DNA of 64,000 nucleotides from Niallia sp. Man26. GTDB taxonomy: Bacteria > Bacillota > Bacilli > Bacillales > Cytobacillaceae. A program made the translations under genes and the position numbers. The stretch spans positions 1,751,001 through 1,815,000 of the forward strand of contig NZ_CP095743.1 of NCBI RefSeq assembly GCF_022049065.2, written 5' to 3'. Positions 52,806 to 61,504 of the stretch are shown here, in pieces. The notes under the pieces were generated by a model, which had not been told where the DNA came from, searched no databases, and was given only the letters and a program-made list of their open reading frames with translations. How positions within the stretch are numbered: the stretch's first letter is position 1; every line of letters starts with the position of its first letter.

Positions 52806-55628
52806 ATGGGAAAGCCAGCTAGTGGTAAAAGCTCCTATCAGCCAGCATTTTATGGACCAAATCTCGGGGTCGCAATGGAGCTGTACGACAAATACTTAGA
52901 AAATCCTGATTCTGTTGATGAGGAAATGCGAGATTTTTTCGCAACATGGGGTTCACCAATAGAGCAGGAAGTCACAGAACGAAAACCAGCAGTAACCTCA
53001 ACTAACCAAATGGACATTGAAAAAGTCATTGCAGCAGTCACATTAGTGAATAAAATCAGAGCTTATGGCCATTTAGCTGCAGATATTTACCCTTTGGGAG
53101 ATGTACATAGGCAAGAGGAATTGTTCGATTTGTCCCGCTATCAGCTAACAAAAGAAGATCTAGAAAAAATGGATGCATCATTGCTTTGTCAAGATGCACC
53201 AAGCACAGTTAAAAACGCCTATGAAGTTGTTAATTACTTAAAGGATGTTTACATGAAGAAAATCGCTTTTGAATTTTATCATGTAAACGATATTAACGAA
53301 AAAAATTGGCTCCAAAAAAAGGTAGAATCAGGAAGCCTCAAACCTGCTTGCAATAAAGAGCTGAAAAAGAAGCTGTTAAAGCGAGTGGTTGAGGTTGAAG
53401 AGTTTGAAAATTACTTACATAAAACTTTTGTCGGCCAAAAGCGTTTCTCGATTGAAGGACTAGATACAATGGTGCCATTGCTTGATGAGATTATTTCCCA
53501 GTCTGTTGTTAATGGTGCAAAAAATGTACATATCGGGATGGCGCATAGAGGAAGGCTGAACGTATTGGCGCATGTCCTTGAAAAGCCATATGAGATGATT
53601 TTTGCTGAATTTCAGCATGCTCCAAATAAGAATCTTGTTCCATCAGAAGGATCAATCGGAATCAGCTTCGGCTGGACTGGTGATGTGAAATATCATTTAG
53701 GCTTGAACAGGCAAATAAAGAAAAGCAGCACGTCAAATGTACGATTGACACTAGCCAATAATCCAAGTCATCTTGAGTTTGTCGGCTCGGTTGTCGAAGG
53801 ATTTACACGTGCATCTCAAGATGATAGAACGGCACCAGGCTTTCCAGAAGAAAACCATCAATCAGCACAGGCCATTCTCATCCATGGCGATGCAGCATTC
53901 CCAGGCCAAGGAATTGTTGCAGAAACACTTAATCTGACTGGGCTGAAAGGCTACCGGACAGGTGGAACAATTCATATCATTGCCAATAATACAATTGGCT
54001 TTACGACTGAATCAAGCGATTCTAGATCAACAAGATATGCAAGTGACCTGGCTAAAGGCTTTGAAATACCGATTATACATGTAAATGCAGATGATCCAGA
54101 GTCTGTCATCCAGGCTGCTAAGCTAGCTTGTGAATACAGAGCAGCTTTTAACAAGGATTTCTTGATTGATTTAATCGGCTATAGAAGATACGGTCATAAT
54201 GAAATGGATGAGCCGATGACAACCAATCCATTAATGTATAAGAATATTAAAGAGCATCCTACGATTACAGCAAGCTATTTCCGCCAATTACAAGCAGAAG
54301 GAGTATTGTCTGAAATAGAATTCCATGGGTTCAAAAACGAAGTAGTTGCCAAGTTGAAGCAGGCGTATGAAAAGGTGCCAACAAAAGAGGAAATGGACGA
54401 AGAAGCACTGCCGCCAAACTCTGTGGAAAGAGATTTGCCATTGATTGATACAACTATTTCAGCTGAAAGACTGAAAGAAATCAATCATGAACTTATTTCG
54501 TTCCCAGACAACTTTCAAATTTTCGATAAACTCGGGAAAATTTTAAAACGGCGTGAAGCTGCAATTGAAGATGGCAAAATTGACTGGGGAATGGCAGAAA
54601 CCTTAGCATTTGCCAGCATAATTCAAGATGGAACGCCAATTCGCTTGTCAGGACAGGATTCAGAACGAGGCACGTTTGCTCACAGAAATATTGTCCTTCA
54701 TGATAGTGAAACAGGAAGGGTTTATTCACCGCTTCATTTGCTGTCAACTGCCCAAGCATCATTCGCTGTCCATAACAGCCCCCTTTCTGAAGGTGCCGTT
54801 CTTGGCTTTGAATACGGATATAATGTGTTTGCACCAGAAACACTCGTTCTGTGGGAGGCACAGTTTGGTGATTTCGCGAATGCTGCACAAGTAATTTTTG
54901 ACCAATTCATCTCTGCTGGTAGAGCAAAATGGGGTCAAAAATCCGGTTTGGTTATGCTGTTGCCTCATGCATATGAGGGGCAAGGTCCAGAGCATTCCAG
55001 CGGCCGAATGGAGCGTTTCTTGTCTTCTGCTGCCGAGAACAACTGGACGGTTGCAAATCTTACGACATCTGCACAATATTTCCATATTCTGCGCAGGCAG
55101 GCAGCTATCCTGAATAAGGAAGAAGTCAGACCGTTAGTAATCATGACACCTAAGAGTCTACTGCGAAATGCTGATGTGGCATCTAGCACTACTGCATTTA
55201 GCAATGAAACATTTCAATCAGTGGTAGAGGATGAACTTACTGGCAAAAATCCGCAAGCCGTTAAAAGGATTGTTTTATCTACAGGTAAAATAGCGATTGA
55301 CCTTCATCAAGGAATTAAGCAGCTCGAGGATTCTGATTGGGTGCATAGTGTGCGCATAGAAGAACTTTATCCTTTCCCTGCGAATAAATTGAAGGAAATC
55401 ATAATAAAATATCCTAATTTAGAAGAAATCAGATGGGTGCAAGAAGAACCGCAAAATATGGGAGCATGGAGCTTTATGGAACCACGTGTGAAAAAGCTGC
55501 TCCAAGATTCTGTGTCCTTCGATTATATCGGACGCCGAAGAAGATCGAGTCCTGCAGAAGGGGATCCAATTGTTCACCGCAAAAATCAAGCAAAAATTAT
55601 TAATAAAGCATTGACATGGACTGAATAG
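52806..55628 (+). CDS. odhA: 2-oxoglutarate dehydrogenase E1 component
   Basis: This thiamine diphosphate enzyme (940 residues) decarboxylates 2-oxoglutarate in the TCA cycle. It starts with the E1o assembly region ([22 protein letters not shown]). [16 protein letters not shown] and [15 protein letters not shown] follow, then the pyrimidine-binding [12 protein letters not shown], with the C-terminal [14 protein letters not shown] precedes the ATG. It is the first gene of an operon with odhB, 15 bases apart. Confidence 0.97.
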   Translation: MGKPASGKSSYQPAFYGPNLGVAMELYDKYLENPDSVDEEMRDFFATWGSPIEQEVTERKPAVTSTNQMDIEKVIAAVTLVNKIRAYGHLAADIYPLGDVHRQEELFDLSRYQLTKEDLEKMDASLLCQDAPSTVKNAYEVVNYLKDVYMKKIAFEFYHVNDINEKNWLQKKVESGSLKPACNKELKKKLLKRVVEVEEFENYLHKTFVGQKRFSIEGLDTMVPLLDEIISQSVVNGAKNVHIGMAHRGRLNVLAHVLEKPYEMIFAEFQHAPNKNLVPSEGSIGISFGWTGDVKYHLGLNRQIKKSSTSNVRLTLANNPSHLEFVGSVVEGFTRASQDDRTAPGFPEENHQSAQAILIHGDAAFPGQGIVAETLNLTGLKGYRTGGTIHIIANNTIGFTTESSDSRSTRYASDLAKGFEIPIIHVNADDPESVIQAAKLACEYRAAFNKDFLIDLIGYRRYGHNEMDEPMTTNPLMYKNIKEHPTITASYFRQLQAEGVLSEIEFHGFKNEVVAKLKQAYEKVPTKEEMDEEALPPNSVERDLPLIDTTISAERLKEINHELISFPDNFQIFDKLGKILKRREAAIEDGKIDWGMAETLAFASIIQDGTPIRLSGQDSERGTFAHRNIVLHDSETGRVYSPLHLLSTAQASFAVHNSPLSEGAVLGFEYGYNVFAPETLVLWEAQFGDFANAAQVIFDQFISAGRAKWGQKSGLVMLLPHAYEGQGPEHSSGRMERFLSSAAENNWTVANLTTSAQYFHILRRQAAILNKEEVRPLVIMTPKSLLRNADVASSTTAFSNETFQSVVEDELTGKNPQAVKRIVLSTGKIAIDLHQGIKQLEDSDWVHSVRIEELYPFPANKLKEIIIKYPNLEEIRWVQEEPQNMGAWSFMEPRVKKLLQDSVSFDYIGRRRRSSPAEGDPIVHRKNQAKIINKALTWTE

Positions 55629-55643
55629 AGGGGGATTTTTAAG

Positions 55644-56894
55644 ATGGGTGAGATTAAAATACCAGAACTAGCAGAATCAATCACAGAAGGAACCGTGGCA
55701 CAGTGGCTTAAGAAAACAGGTGAATATGTAGAAAAAGGCGACTACATAGTAGAATTGGAAACAGATAAAGTAAATGTTGAAATCATCTCTGAAGAAAGCG
55801 GCATCCTGCAGGAACTCAAGGCAAATGAAGGCGATACAGTTCAGGTAGGGGAAACAATCGCAATCGTTTCTGAAAATGCTGCACCAAGCAGCAAACCAGC
55901 TGAAGGTCCAGCAGCTGTAATCGAAACAGAAGCAACAAAGGAAGCACCGCCTGTTAAAGAACAGCCGCAAGTAAAACCAGAAGCAAAAGGCTATCCAATT
56001 GCTTCACCATCTGCCAGAAAGCTGGCTAGAGAAAAAGGCATTGATTTGAATCAAGTTTCTTCCATTGATCCTTTAGGAAGATTGCGTGCACATGATGTTA
56101 TCGAGCATGACCGTAAGAAAGACCAGCCTGTCCAAAAGGCTCCAATTGAAAAAGAAGCACCGCAGCAGGCTAAACAAGCAGCAGACCCAGGAAAACCGAC
56201 TGAGCGCGTTAGAATGACGCGCAGACGGCAAACAATTGCTTCAAGGCTTGTTGAGGTACAGCAAAATACGGCAATGCTTACAACCTTTAATGAAGTGGAT
56301 ATGACTAATATTATGAACCTTCGCAAAAAACGGAAGGATCAATTCCAAAAAGAAAATGATGTAAAGCTTGGATTTATGTCCTTTTTCACAAAAGCAGTTG
56401 TAGCATGCTTAAAGAAATCACCGCTTTTAAATGCTGAAATCCAAGGGGATGAAATTGTCCTTAAGAAGTTTTATGACATTGGTATTGCGGTGTCAACAGA
56501 TGAAGGGCTAGTTGTACCAGTTCTTCGCGATGCAGATCGCAAAAATTTTGCAGAGATCGAAAGTGATATTTTAACGTTCGCTGATAAAGCACGTAATAAT
56601 AAACTGTCGTTATCAGACCTGCAAGGAGGCACATTTACAATAACTAATGGCGGTGTGTTTGGTTCGCTACTGTCAACACCTATCTTAAATGGACCTCAAG
56701 TCGGGATATTGGGAATGCATAAAATCCAAATGCGCCCTGTTGCGATCGATAATGAAAGAATGGAAAACAGGCCGATGATGTATTTAGCACTTTCTTATGA
56801 TCACCGTATCATTGACGGCAAAGAAGCAGTAACCTTCCTAGCAAGAGTTAAGCAATTGCTGGAAGATCCAGAATCCTTACTGTTTGAAGCATAA
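55644..56894 (+). CDS. odhB: 2-oxoglutarate dehydrogenase E2 (dihydrolipoyl succinyltransferase)
   Basis: The protein (416 residues) has an N-terminal lipoyl domain with the modified Lys42 ([11 protein letters not shown]), a linker rich in Pro/Ala/Glu, a peripheral subunit-binding domain ([19 protein letters not shown]), and the catalytic acyltransferase domain with SYDHRIIDG near the C-terminus. AGAGGGGG precedes the ATG. The E3 subunit is not encoded here and is presumably shared from another locus. Confidence 0.97.
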   Translation: MGEIKIPELAESITEGTVAQWLKKTGEYVEKGDYIVELETDKVNVEIISEESGILQELKANEGDTVQVGETIAIVSENAAPSSKPAEGPAAVIETEATKEAPPVKEQPQVKPEAKGYPIASPSARKLAREKGIDLNQVSSIDPLGRLRAHDVIEHDRKKDQPVQKAPIEKEAPQQAKQAADPGKPTERVRMTRRRQTIASRLVEVQQNTAMLTTFNEVDMTNIMNLRKKRKDQFQKENDVKLGFMSFFTKAVVACLKKSPLLNAEIQGDEIVLKKFYDIGIAVSTDEGLVVPVLRDADRKNFAEIESDILTFADKARNNKLSLSDLQGGTFTITNGGVFGSLLSTPILNGPQVGILGMHKIQMRPVAIDNERMENRPMMYLALSYDHRIIDGKEAVTFLARVKQLLEDPESLLFEA

Positions 56895-56899
56895 TAATT

Positions 56900-56933
56900 A
56901 AGGGGATGCTTAAAAATAAGCATCCCCTTTTTG
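56900..56933. terminator. Terminator of odhAB
   Basis: A perfect 13-bp stem (56900-56912 with 56917-56929) is followed by T residues. It is also the terminator side of the convergent sda-like gene. Confidence 0.9.
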
Positions 56934-56934
56934 T

Positions 56935-57072
56935 TTATTCAGACATTATATTTGGCTTAAGTCCTCGTTTGTCCATTTCTTCCTTTAAAATAAGAATCCA
57001 TTCCTCTTCATTTCCGGCCTTTAATGCATCTCGATAAGAAAAAATCAGCTGTTCATTGCTCATAATCTTCAT
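56935..57072 (-). CDS. Sda-like sporulation histidine kinase inhibitor
   Basis: This 45-residue frame has AAGGAGG seven bases before its ATG. The product, SNEQLIFSYRDALK followed by WILILKEEMDKRGL, lines up with Sda (LSDELLIESYFKA, then FIELIENEIKRRSL), keeping the helix-turn-helix hairpin pattern S-x-E-x-LI-x-SY-x-x-A. Sda binds the DHp helices of KinA and blocks sporulation when DNA replication is impaired. Whether this one acts on KinA or on another kinase is not known. DnaA boxes were not found upstream by eye. Confidence 0.72.
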   Translation of the reverse strand: MKIMSNEQLIFSYRDALKAGNEEEWILILKEEMDKRGLKPNIMSE

Positions 57073-57266
57073 TTTGCATCCTCCTTAAATAAATGGATTG
57101 AATATTCTTACAATGTTTATACTAACGCAATGCTTGGACAATGAAAAGCGATAAGGTGGAGCTGGATAAATTTAACGATATAGGAGTGGTATGGAATGAG
57201 ACATGTTATAGTTATGGATAAAAAGGATATAAGTTATATAAAGAATTAGGAGAGGAGTAGCAGGCT

Positions 57267-57665
57267 ATGATTCACAAAAGATTGGAAACAAAAGAGCACA
57301 CGATGTTGTATGAAATAACAAATGATATTCAACAAGCAGTCACTGAATATGGAATGAAGGAAGGAATAGTCATTGTGTACTGTCCGCATACGACTGCTGG
57401 AATTACCATAAATGAAAATGCAGATCCAGATGTAGTACGTGATATGATTCGTCGTTTTGACGAAGTATATCCTTGGACTGTCAACGAAGACAGGCATATG
57501 GAAGGGAATACAGCAGCACATATGAAAGCAAGTACTGTCGGAGCATCTGAGCTTGTTATAGTAGAAAGTGGGCGTTTATGCTTAGGAACATGGCAGGGGA
57601 TTTATTTTTGTGAATTTGACGGACCAAGACACAGAAGCTATTCACTTAAATTTATGCCGAGCTAA
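57267..57665 (+). CDS. YjbQ-family protein (secondary thiamine-phosphate synthase-like)
   Basis: This UPF0047 protein (132 residues) has the conserved VYCPHTTAGITINENADPDV, HMEGNTAAHMKAS and GTWQGIYFCEFDGPR. A weak thiamine phosphate synthase activity is known for E. coli YjbQ; the real role is unsettled. GGAGAGGAG precedes the ATG. It is followed by a gamma-glutamylcyclotransferase-like gene 24 bases on, probably in one operon. Confidence 0.9.
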   Translation: MIHKRLETKEHTMLYEITNDIQQAVTEYGMKEGIVIVYCPHTTAGITINENADPDVVRDMIRRFDEVYPWTVNEDRHMEGNTAAHMKASTVGASELVIVESGRLCLGTWQGIYFCEFDGPRHRSYSLKFMPS

Positions 57666-57689
57666 AAGCTTTAAGGAGAAGAGATAAAA

Positions 57690-58082
57690 ATGAAGATTTA
57701 TCTATTTGTTTACGGCACTTTAAGGAAGCAGCAAATCAATCACAATATGATGAGAAATTATCCTTGTATTGCTGAAAATATGTGGATTTATGGCAAGCTG
57801 TATGATGCAGGGGTAGGCTATCCTTTTTTAAGTTTAGATAAAGGTAACGAAAGGGTGCGTGGTGAAGTATTTGAAGTCCCAGCTGCAGATTTGCATCTAT
57901 TAGACGAGTTTGAAGATTATACACCAGGAGACCAAAACAGCCTCTATATAAGAGTTGAGGTAGAGGTTTATGGACAAGAAAAACCTTTAATGGCTTTTAC
58001 ATATGCTTGCAATAAAGAGGAAATGCTTTTGGAGGAAATTGAAGGCCATGATTGGACTGCTTTTTCAAGATTCAGCCAATAA
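57690..58082 (+). CDS. Gamma-glutamylcyclotransferase-like (YtfP) protein
   Basis: The 130-residue product has the cyclotransferase fold with VYGTLRKQQ at 8-16, the glycine-rich substrate loop, GYPFLSLDKG, RGEVFEVP and the acidic LLDEFEDYTPG, which carries the catalytic Glu. It may release 5-oxoproline from gamma-glutamyl compounds. AAGGAGA precedes the ATG. Confidence 0.87.
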   Translation: MKIYLFVYGTLRKQQINHNMMRNYPCIAENMWIYGKLYDAGVGYPFLSLDKGNERVRGEVFEVPAADLHLLDEFEDYTPGDQNSLYIRVEVEVYGQEKPLMAFTYACNKEEMLLEEIEGHDWTAFSRFSQ

Positions 58083-58163
58083 AAAATAGGCTTAATCATG
58101 TTTAACGGACAATTTGCCAGTGGTATATATATTCTATACGACATCATAGAAAGAAGGTCATAT

Positions 58164-58367
58164 ATGATGAATATACAGGCAAATAACATATTATATTCGA
58201 TTAAACAGGAAAATCAGACATATGAAGCAATGGAATTTAAAAGGATGGACTGGATAAATAAACAATGCTATATCACTTTTCAACAAGCTTCGACAGGAAA
58301 ATGGTATACGTTCAACCGAAGCAGCATTAATTTTCTTTTCGATAATGAAAAGAATTTAGTGTCTTAA
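58164..58367 (+). CDS. Small hypothetical protein
   Basis: A 67-residue frame with tandem ATGs (58164, 58167) after AGAAGG. The product has alternating strands with aromatic residues (CYITFQQAS, KWYTFNRSSINFLF). I do not recognise it. It follows the cyclotransferase-like gene by about 80 bases. Confidence 0.55.
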   Translation: MMNIQANNILYSIKQENQTYEAMEFKRMDWINKQCYITFQQASTGKWYTFNRSSINFLFDNEKNLVS

Positions 58368-58442
58368 GCTAAGGATTTGTTGCGTTGAAGGGCTTACTGG
58401 CTATATACTAAAGTAGTATATAAGTGAAAGGGGCTTTATCAA

Positions 58443-58646
58443 TTGATACATGAAATTTGGAATGACAAAAACACTGTCAAAAAAGTAAAGTGCATACATA
58501 CAGATGCAAGCAAGTATATTGTTAATAGAGTATTGACTGTCGGTCAAACATATGAAGTTAAAAATGAAACAGAAGAGTTTTACTTCATTGTTGATAACTC
58601 AGGAAAAGTCGGCGGTTTTTATAAGGATTATTTTCAAGATTTATAA
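58443..58646 (+). CDS. DUF6501-family small protein
   Basis: The 67-residue product (MIHEIWNDKNTVKKVKC, then VLTVGQTYEVKNETEEFYFIVDNSGKVGGFYKDYF) matches the Bacillaceae DUF6501 family from memory. It is a small beta-barrel-like protein of unknown role. The TTG start is about nine bases from AAAGGGG. A terminator follows. Confidence 0.78.
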   Translation: MIHEIWNDKNTVKKVKCIHTDASKYIVNRVLTVGQTYEVKNETEEFYFIVDNSGKVGGFYKDYFQDL

Positions 58647-58657
58647 AAGCGGGAACG

Positions 58658-58687
58658 GGAGAAAGCAGCTGATGTTTTCTCCTTTTT
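58658..58687 (+). terminator. Terminator before the crcB pair
   Basis: A 7-bp stem (58658-58664 with 58676-58682) is followed by five T. Confidence 0.75.
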
Positions 58688-58710
58688 GAATGGAAAGAAG
58701 GGATTACTTC

Positions 58711-59091
58711 ATGATTTATTTGTATGTAGGAATAGGCGGCATAATTGGCAGTGTCGCCAGATTTTTATGCAGCATAGGGCAGGGAAGCTTTCCGTTACAT
58801 ACATTATGTATTAATATAGCAGGCTCTTTTCTTCTCGGTGCTTTAACAAAATATGCTGCTGGCCGAGTCAGCTTTCCGCCAGAACTTGCAACAGCGGTCG
58901 GCACAGGCATTCTCGGTTCATTCACGACCCTTTCGACCTTCAGTCTCGACACACTGAACCTTTTGCAATCAGGTAAAATACTGCAGGCATTTATGTATAT
59001 GGCAGCAAGTGCATCTCTCGGCCTAGCAGCTGCCTATATCGGAATGAAGACAGGATCAAAGCTTGCAGAAAGAGGGCAGAACGATGGTTAA
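58711..59091 (+). CDS. crcB: Fluoride channel subunit CrcB/FluC (first copy)
   Basis: This four-helix membrane protein (126 residues) exports fluoride. Conserved parts are GGIIGSVARFLC, the pore Asn in NIAGSFLLGAL and the Phe box GTGILGSFTTLSTFS. The ATG at 58711 follows GAAGGG; an ATG at 58690 lacks a site. It overlaps the second copy by eight bases, as in pairs that form heterodimeric channels. No fluoride riboswitch is seen upstream. Confidence 0.93.
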   Translation: MIYLYVGIGGIIGSVARFLCSIGQGSFPLHTLCINIAGSFLLGALTKYAAGRVSFPPELATAVGTGILGSFTTLSTFSLDTLNLLQSGKILQAFMYMAASASLGLAAAYIGMKTGSKLAERGQNDG

Positions 59092-59446
59092 CATGATTGG
59101 TGCAGTCGCCATCGGCGGATTTATCGGCGCAATCAGCCGATTTTGGTTAATACAATACATAAAGTCAAAAATCACTACTGTTTTGCCAGTTGCCACTCTG
59201 ATAGTTAATTTAGTTGGTTCTTTTTTATTAGGATTACTTTCAGGACTGCATGTGAGTGAAATGGTACATTTGTTGTTTGCAGTCGGGTTTTTAGGGGCAT
59301 TTACGACCTTTTCTACATTGGCTGTTGAGGCAGTTCAGTTGTGGAAGGAAAACAACAAAATAACCTTTTATAGGTATATAGTGCTCTCGTTTGGCGGAGG
59401 ACTTGCTTTTGTGTGGTTTGGTTATTTAACTGCGAATATTGGGTAA
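59084..59446 (+). CDS. crcB: Fluoride channel subunit CrcB/FluC (second copy)
   Basis: The protein (120 residues) has four helices with GGFIGAISRFW, the pore Asn in NLVGSFLLGLL and VGFLGAFTTFSTLAVE. The sequence differs markedly from its partner, as expected for heterodimer halves of opposite topology. The ATG at 59084 has GAAAGAGGG upstream, inside the first copy. A bidirectional terminator follows. Confidence 0.93.
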   Translation: MVNMIGAVAIGGFIGAISRFWLIQYIKSKITTVLPVATLIVNLVGSFLLGLLSGLHVSEMVHLLFAVGFLGAFTTFSTLAVEAVQLWKENNKITFYRYIVLSFGGGLAFVWFGYLTANIG

Positions 59447-59450
59447 ATAA

Positions 59451-59485
59451 AAAAGCAGACGGACTAAGGTCCGTTCTGCTTTTTT
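59451..59485. terminator. Bidirectional terminator between crcB and yidC2
   Basis: A long stem with one bulge (59451-59464 with 59469-59483) has A- and T-runs on its two sides. Confidence 0.88.
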
Positions 59486-59487
59486 CC

Positions 59488-60285
59488 TTATTGTTTAACT
59501 TCTTTCGTGCTTTCAGCCACTTTGGCAGGCGGATACAGCTTTCTTCCAAGCATAGACTGGAAGATAAGGAAGATTCCGCCGACTGTCCAATATAACGGCA
59601 GGGCAGCTGGAGCATTAAGAGAAACCATAACAATCATGATTGGGGAAATTAATCCCATAAATTTCATTTGTTTTTGTTGTTCAGCAGTCATCGTGTTTTG
59701 AGTAACACGGAATTGTAAATAATAAACAATACCAGCGATAGCTGTTAAAATAAGGTCTGAATGGCCAAGATTAAACCATAGGAATGAATGGCTGGCAATT
59801 TCCTGTGAGCCTCTTATCGCGTAATAGAAGCCCATGAGAATCGGCATCTGAATAAGCATAGGCAGACAGCCCATTGATAATGGATTGACACCGTGTGTCT
59901 TATAAAGATCCATCATTTCCCGTTGTAGGTTTTGCTGTTCTTTCTGGTCTTTCGTCGCTTTTATTTTCTTTTGGATTCTGTCCATTTCCGGCTTGATAAT
60001 TTCCATCTTTTCTTTCATCTGCTGCTGCTTTTTGTATTGTCTTAACATAAGCGGCATCAATAGAAGGCGAATAATAAGGGTAATCAAGATGATGGCAAGA
60101 CCGAAGTTGCCGTTAAACATCATTGCCATTCCATGTATTAAAGAAGCGAAAGGCTCTACGACCGTGTTATGGAACCAGCCACCGCTGTTCCCGCTTCCGT
60201 TTCCTGCTGTTGAACATGCGCTAAGCATAACGGCAGTTAATATTGTCATAAATACTAATAAAAGTTTTTTTGCTGATTTTGTCAT
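59488..60285 (-). CDS. yidC2: Membrane protein insertase YidC2 (SpoIIIJ/YqjG family)
   Basis: This insertase (265 residues) is made as a lipoprotein, with the lipobox LSAC giving Cys24. Five membrane helices follow, with the hydrophilic-groove Arg in LIIRLLLMPL and the cytosolic coiled-coil hairpin (QMKEKMEIIKPEMDRIQ). It inserts membrane proteins alone or with SecYEG. AGGAGGAG precedes the ATG, but that site can pair with the end of the upstream gene (60320-60610), so its translation is probably controlled by the MifM-like nascent chain. Confidence 0.94.
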   Translation of the reverse strand: MTKSAKKLLLVFMTILTAVMLSACSTAGNGSGNSGGWFHNTVVEPFASLIHGMAMMFNGNFGLAIILITLIIRLLLMPLMLRQYKKQQQMKEKMEIIKPEMDRIQKKIKATKDQKEQQNLQREMMDLYKTHGVNPLSMGCLPMLIQMPILMGFYYAIRGSQEIASHSFLWFNLGHSDLILTAIAGIVYYLQFRVTQNTMTAEQQKQMKFMGLISPIMIVMVSLNAPAALPLYWTVGGIFLIFQSMLGRKLYPPAKVAESTKEVKQ

Positions 60286-60290
60286 TTCGA

Positions 60291-60334
60291 CTCCTCCTAG
60301 TTCGTTGAAAAAATTTTGTTTAATTCAGGAGGAG
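60291..60334 (-). promoter_or_regulatory. Hairpin that can hide the yidC2 ribosome binding site
   Basis: On the minus strand CTCCTCCT (60327-60334), inside codons 93-95 of the upstream gene, is complementary to the AGGAGGAG (60291-60298) of yidC2, with a 28-base loop. A ribosome stalled just upstream would keep it open. Confidence 0.75.
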
Positions 60335-60610
60335 AAGCGGTTTTTCCGGATCATCAGCGGAACTTTCCATTCTTTTGCGGATATTCTTGCATATCCATTG
60401 CAAAATAGGAGTATTGTATTTTTGAACATTAAAATTTACCGTCGTGACGACTCTTTGCAAGTAAAGGCCGTCTGATGCGATAAAATCATCATTAACAGTG
60501 ATTTGCAGGTTGATATCCCAAAAATATTTAACCATTAATCCAATCATTACGGTAATGTAGATGGTTTGATAGCTTGGAATGTTTGTCAAATCTATTAAGA
60601 ATTCGAACAT
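60320..60610 (-). CDS. mifM: MifM-like regulatory nascent chain
   Basis: The product has 96 residues, about the length of B. subtilis MifM (95). It has one membrane helix (about 13-32) and a C-terminal segment with I69, W72, I73, M81 and D86-D87-P-E89. This parallels the MifM arrest residues I70, W73, I74, M80 and the acidic 86-89 cluster. Its last codons (Leu92-Leu95) contain the sequence complementary to the yidC2 ribosome binding site. It lies just upstream of yidC2. MifM stalls its ribosome when membrane insertion is poor, so exposing the yidC2 start. GAGGTG precedes the ATG. Confidence 0.8.
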   Translation of the reverse strand: MFEFLIDLTNIPSYQTIYITVMIGLMVKYFWDINLQITVNDDFIASDGLYLQRVVTTVNFNVQKYNTPILQWICKNIRKRMESSADDPEKPLLLLN

Positions 60611-60933
60611 TTATACACCTCAGGTTCGTTATCAACAAATAAATTATATCGAAAATAAGCCTAAATGGCAATCGTGTTCTATTACCAGTCATACTTTGTA
60701 CATAATTTACTCAAATGATTGAAACGGTGATTGACAGGGGGAAATACCTAATTTTTATTAAAAATTTGTCTCAATCTAAAAACTTTCCTTAATAATTGTC
60801 ATAATTAGGTGTATGATAGAGTTAAAAATACATCACTTACAAAATGGAACAAGTTTAGTTTATGGTAAAATGAAACGAAGTTCGGTATAATGTGTTCACA
60901 TATTTTGGCGTAACCTTAGGAGGCTGCTCATAA
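60611..60933. other. 323-base divergent promoter region
   Basis: It lies between mifM (minus) and pncA (plus) and is A/T-rich. It contains a probable pncA promoter (60863-60891). No coding frame or clear NiaR operator is seen. Confidence 0.5.
60863..60891 (+). promoter_or_regulatory. Predicted promoter of pncA-pncB-nadE
   Basis: TGGTAA (60863-60868), a 17-base spacer and a perfect TATAAT (60886-60891) lie about 40 bases before the GTG start. Confidence 0.6.
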
Positions 60934-61473
60934 GTGAAAGCACTAATAAATATAGATTATACTTTCGATTTTATTGAGGGAGCTCTGCCTTGCGGAGAAT
61001 CTGGAATGAAAATAGAAAGCACTATTTCTGCTATTACCAAACAATTTATTGAAGAAGGTCATTTTACTGTTTTTGCTATTGATTTACATACGGAAAAGGA
61101 TCAATATCATCCTGAGACAAAGCTGTTTCCGCCTCATAACATTAAAGGAACAAAAGGCAGAAACCTTTATGGTTCATTAAAGGAAGTGTATGAGAAAAAC
61201 AAGGAACTGGAGCATGTATACTGGATGGACAAAACTAGATATAGTGCCTTTGCCGGTACTGATCTTGAATTAAAGCTGAATGAAAGAAACATAAAGGACG
61301 TGCATTTAGTAGGTGTCTGTACAGATATTTGTGTACTTCATACAGCTGTAGATTGTTACAATAAAGGATTCAACCTTTTCATTCATGAGAATGCGACCGC
61401 ATCCTTTAATGAACCAGGTCATATTTGGGCCATTGATCATTTTAAAAGCACATTAGGTGCAGTCATTTTGTAA
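60934..61473 (+). CDS. pncA: Nicotinamidase (isochorismatase family)
   Basis: The enzyme deamidates nicotinamide to nicotinate. The catalytic triad is Asp8 (INIDYTFDF), Lys100 (MDKTRYSAF) and Cys133 (CTDICVLHTA); metal ligands include the Asp/His in FAIDLHTEKD. The length of 179 residues matches B. subtilis YueJ. The GTG start follows TAGGAGG. It is the first of three NAD salvage genes. Confidence 0.92.
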   Translation: MKALINIDYTFDFIEGALPCGESGMKIESTISAITKQFIEEGHFTVFAIDLHTEKDQYHPETKLFPPHNIKGTKGRNLYGSLKEVYEKNKELEHVYWMDKTRYSAFAGTDLELKLNERNIKDVHLVGVCTDICVLHTAVDCYNKGFNLFIHENATASFNEPGHIWAIDHFKSTLGAVIL

Positions 61474-61504
61474 GGCGAATTGGTTAAACCGCAGGAGGAA
61501 AAGC

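Noticed and set aside
54493..55085. Minus-strand frames inside odhA (131 and 108 codons)
   Set aside because: They are opposite a fully conserved coding region, with unnatural composition and no start signals.
58647..58710. Fluoride riboswitch before the crcB pair
   Set aside because: The conserved crcB-motif elements are absent; the hairpin here is the terminator of the preceding gene.
59993..60475. 160-codon plus-strand frame across yidC2 and the mifM-like gene
   Set aside because: It is antisense to two genes supported by motifs and ribosome sites.
60611..60933. NiaR operator for the NAD salvage operon
   Set aside because: No convincing dyad of the remembered NiaR type was found near the promoter.
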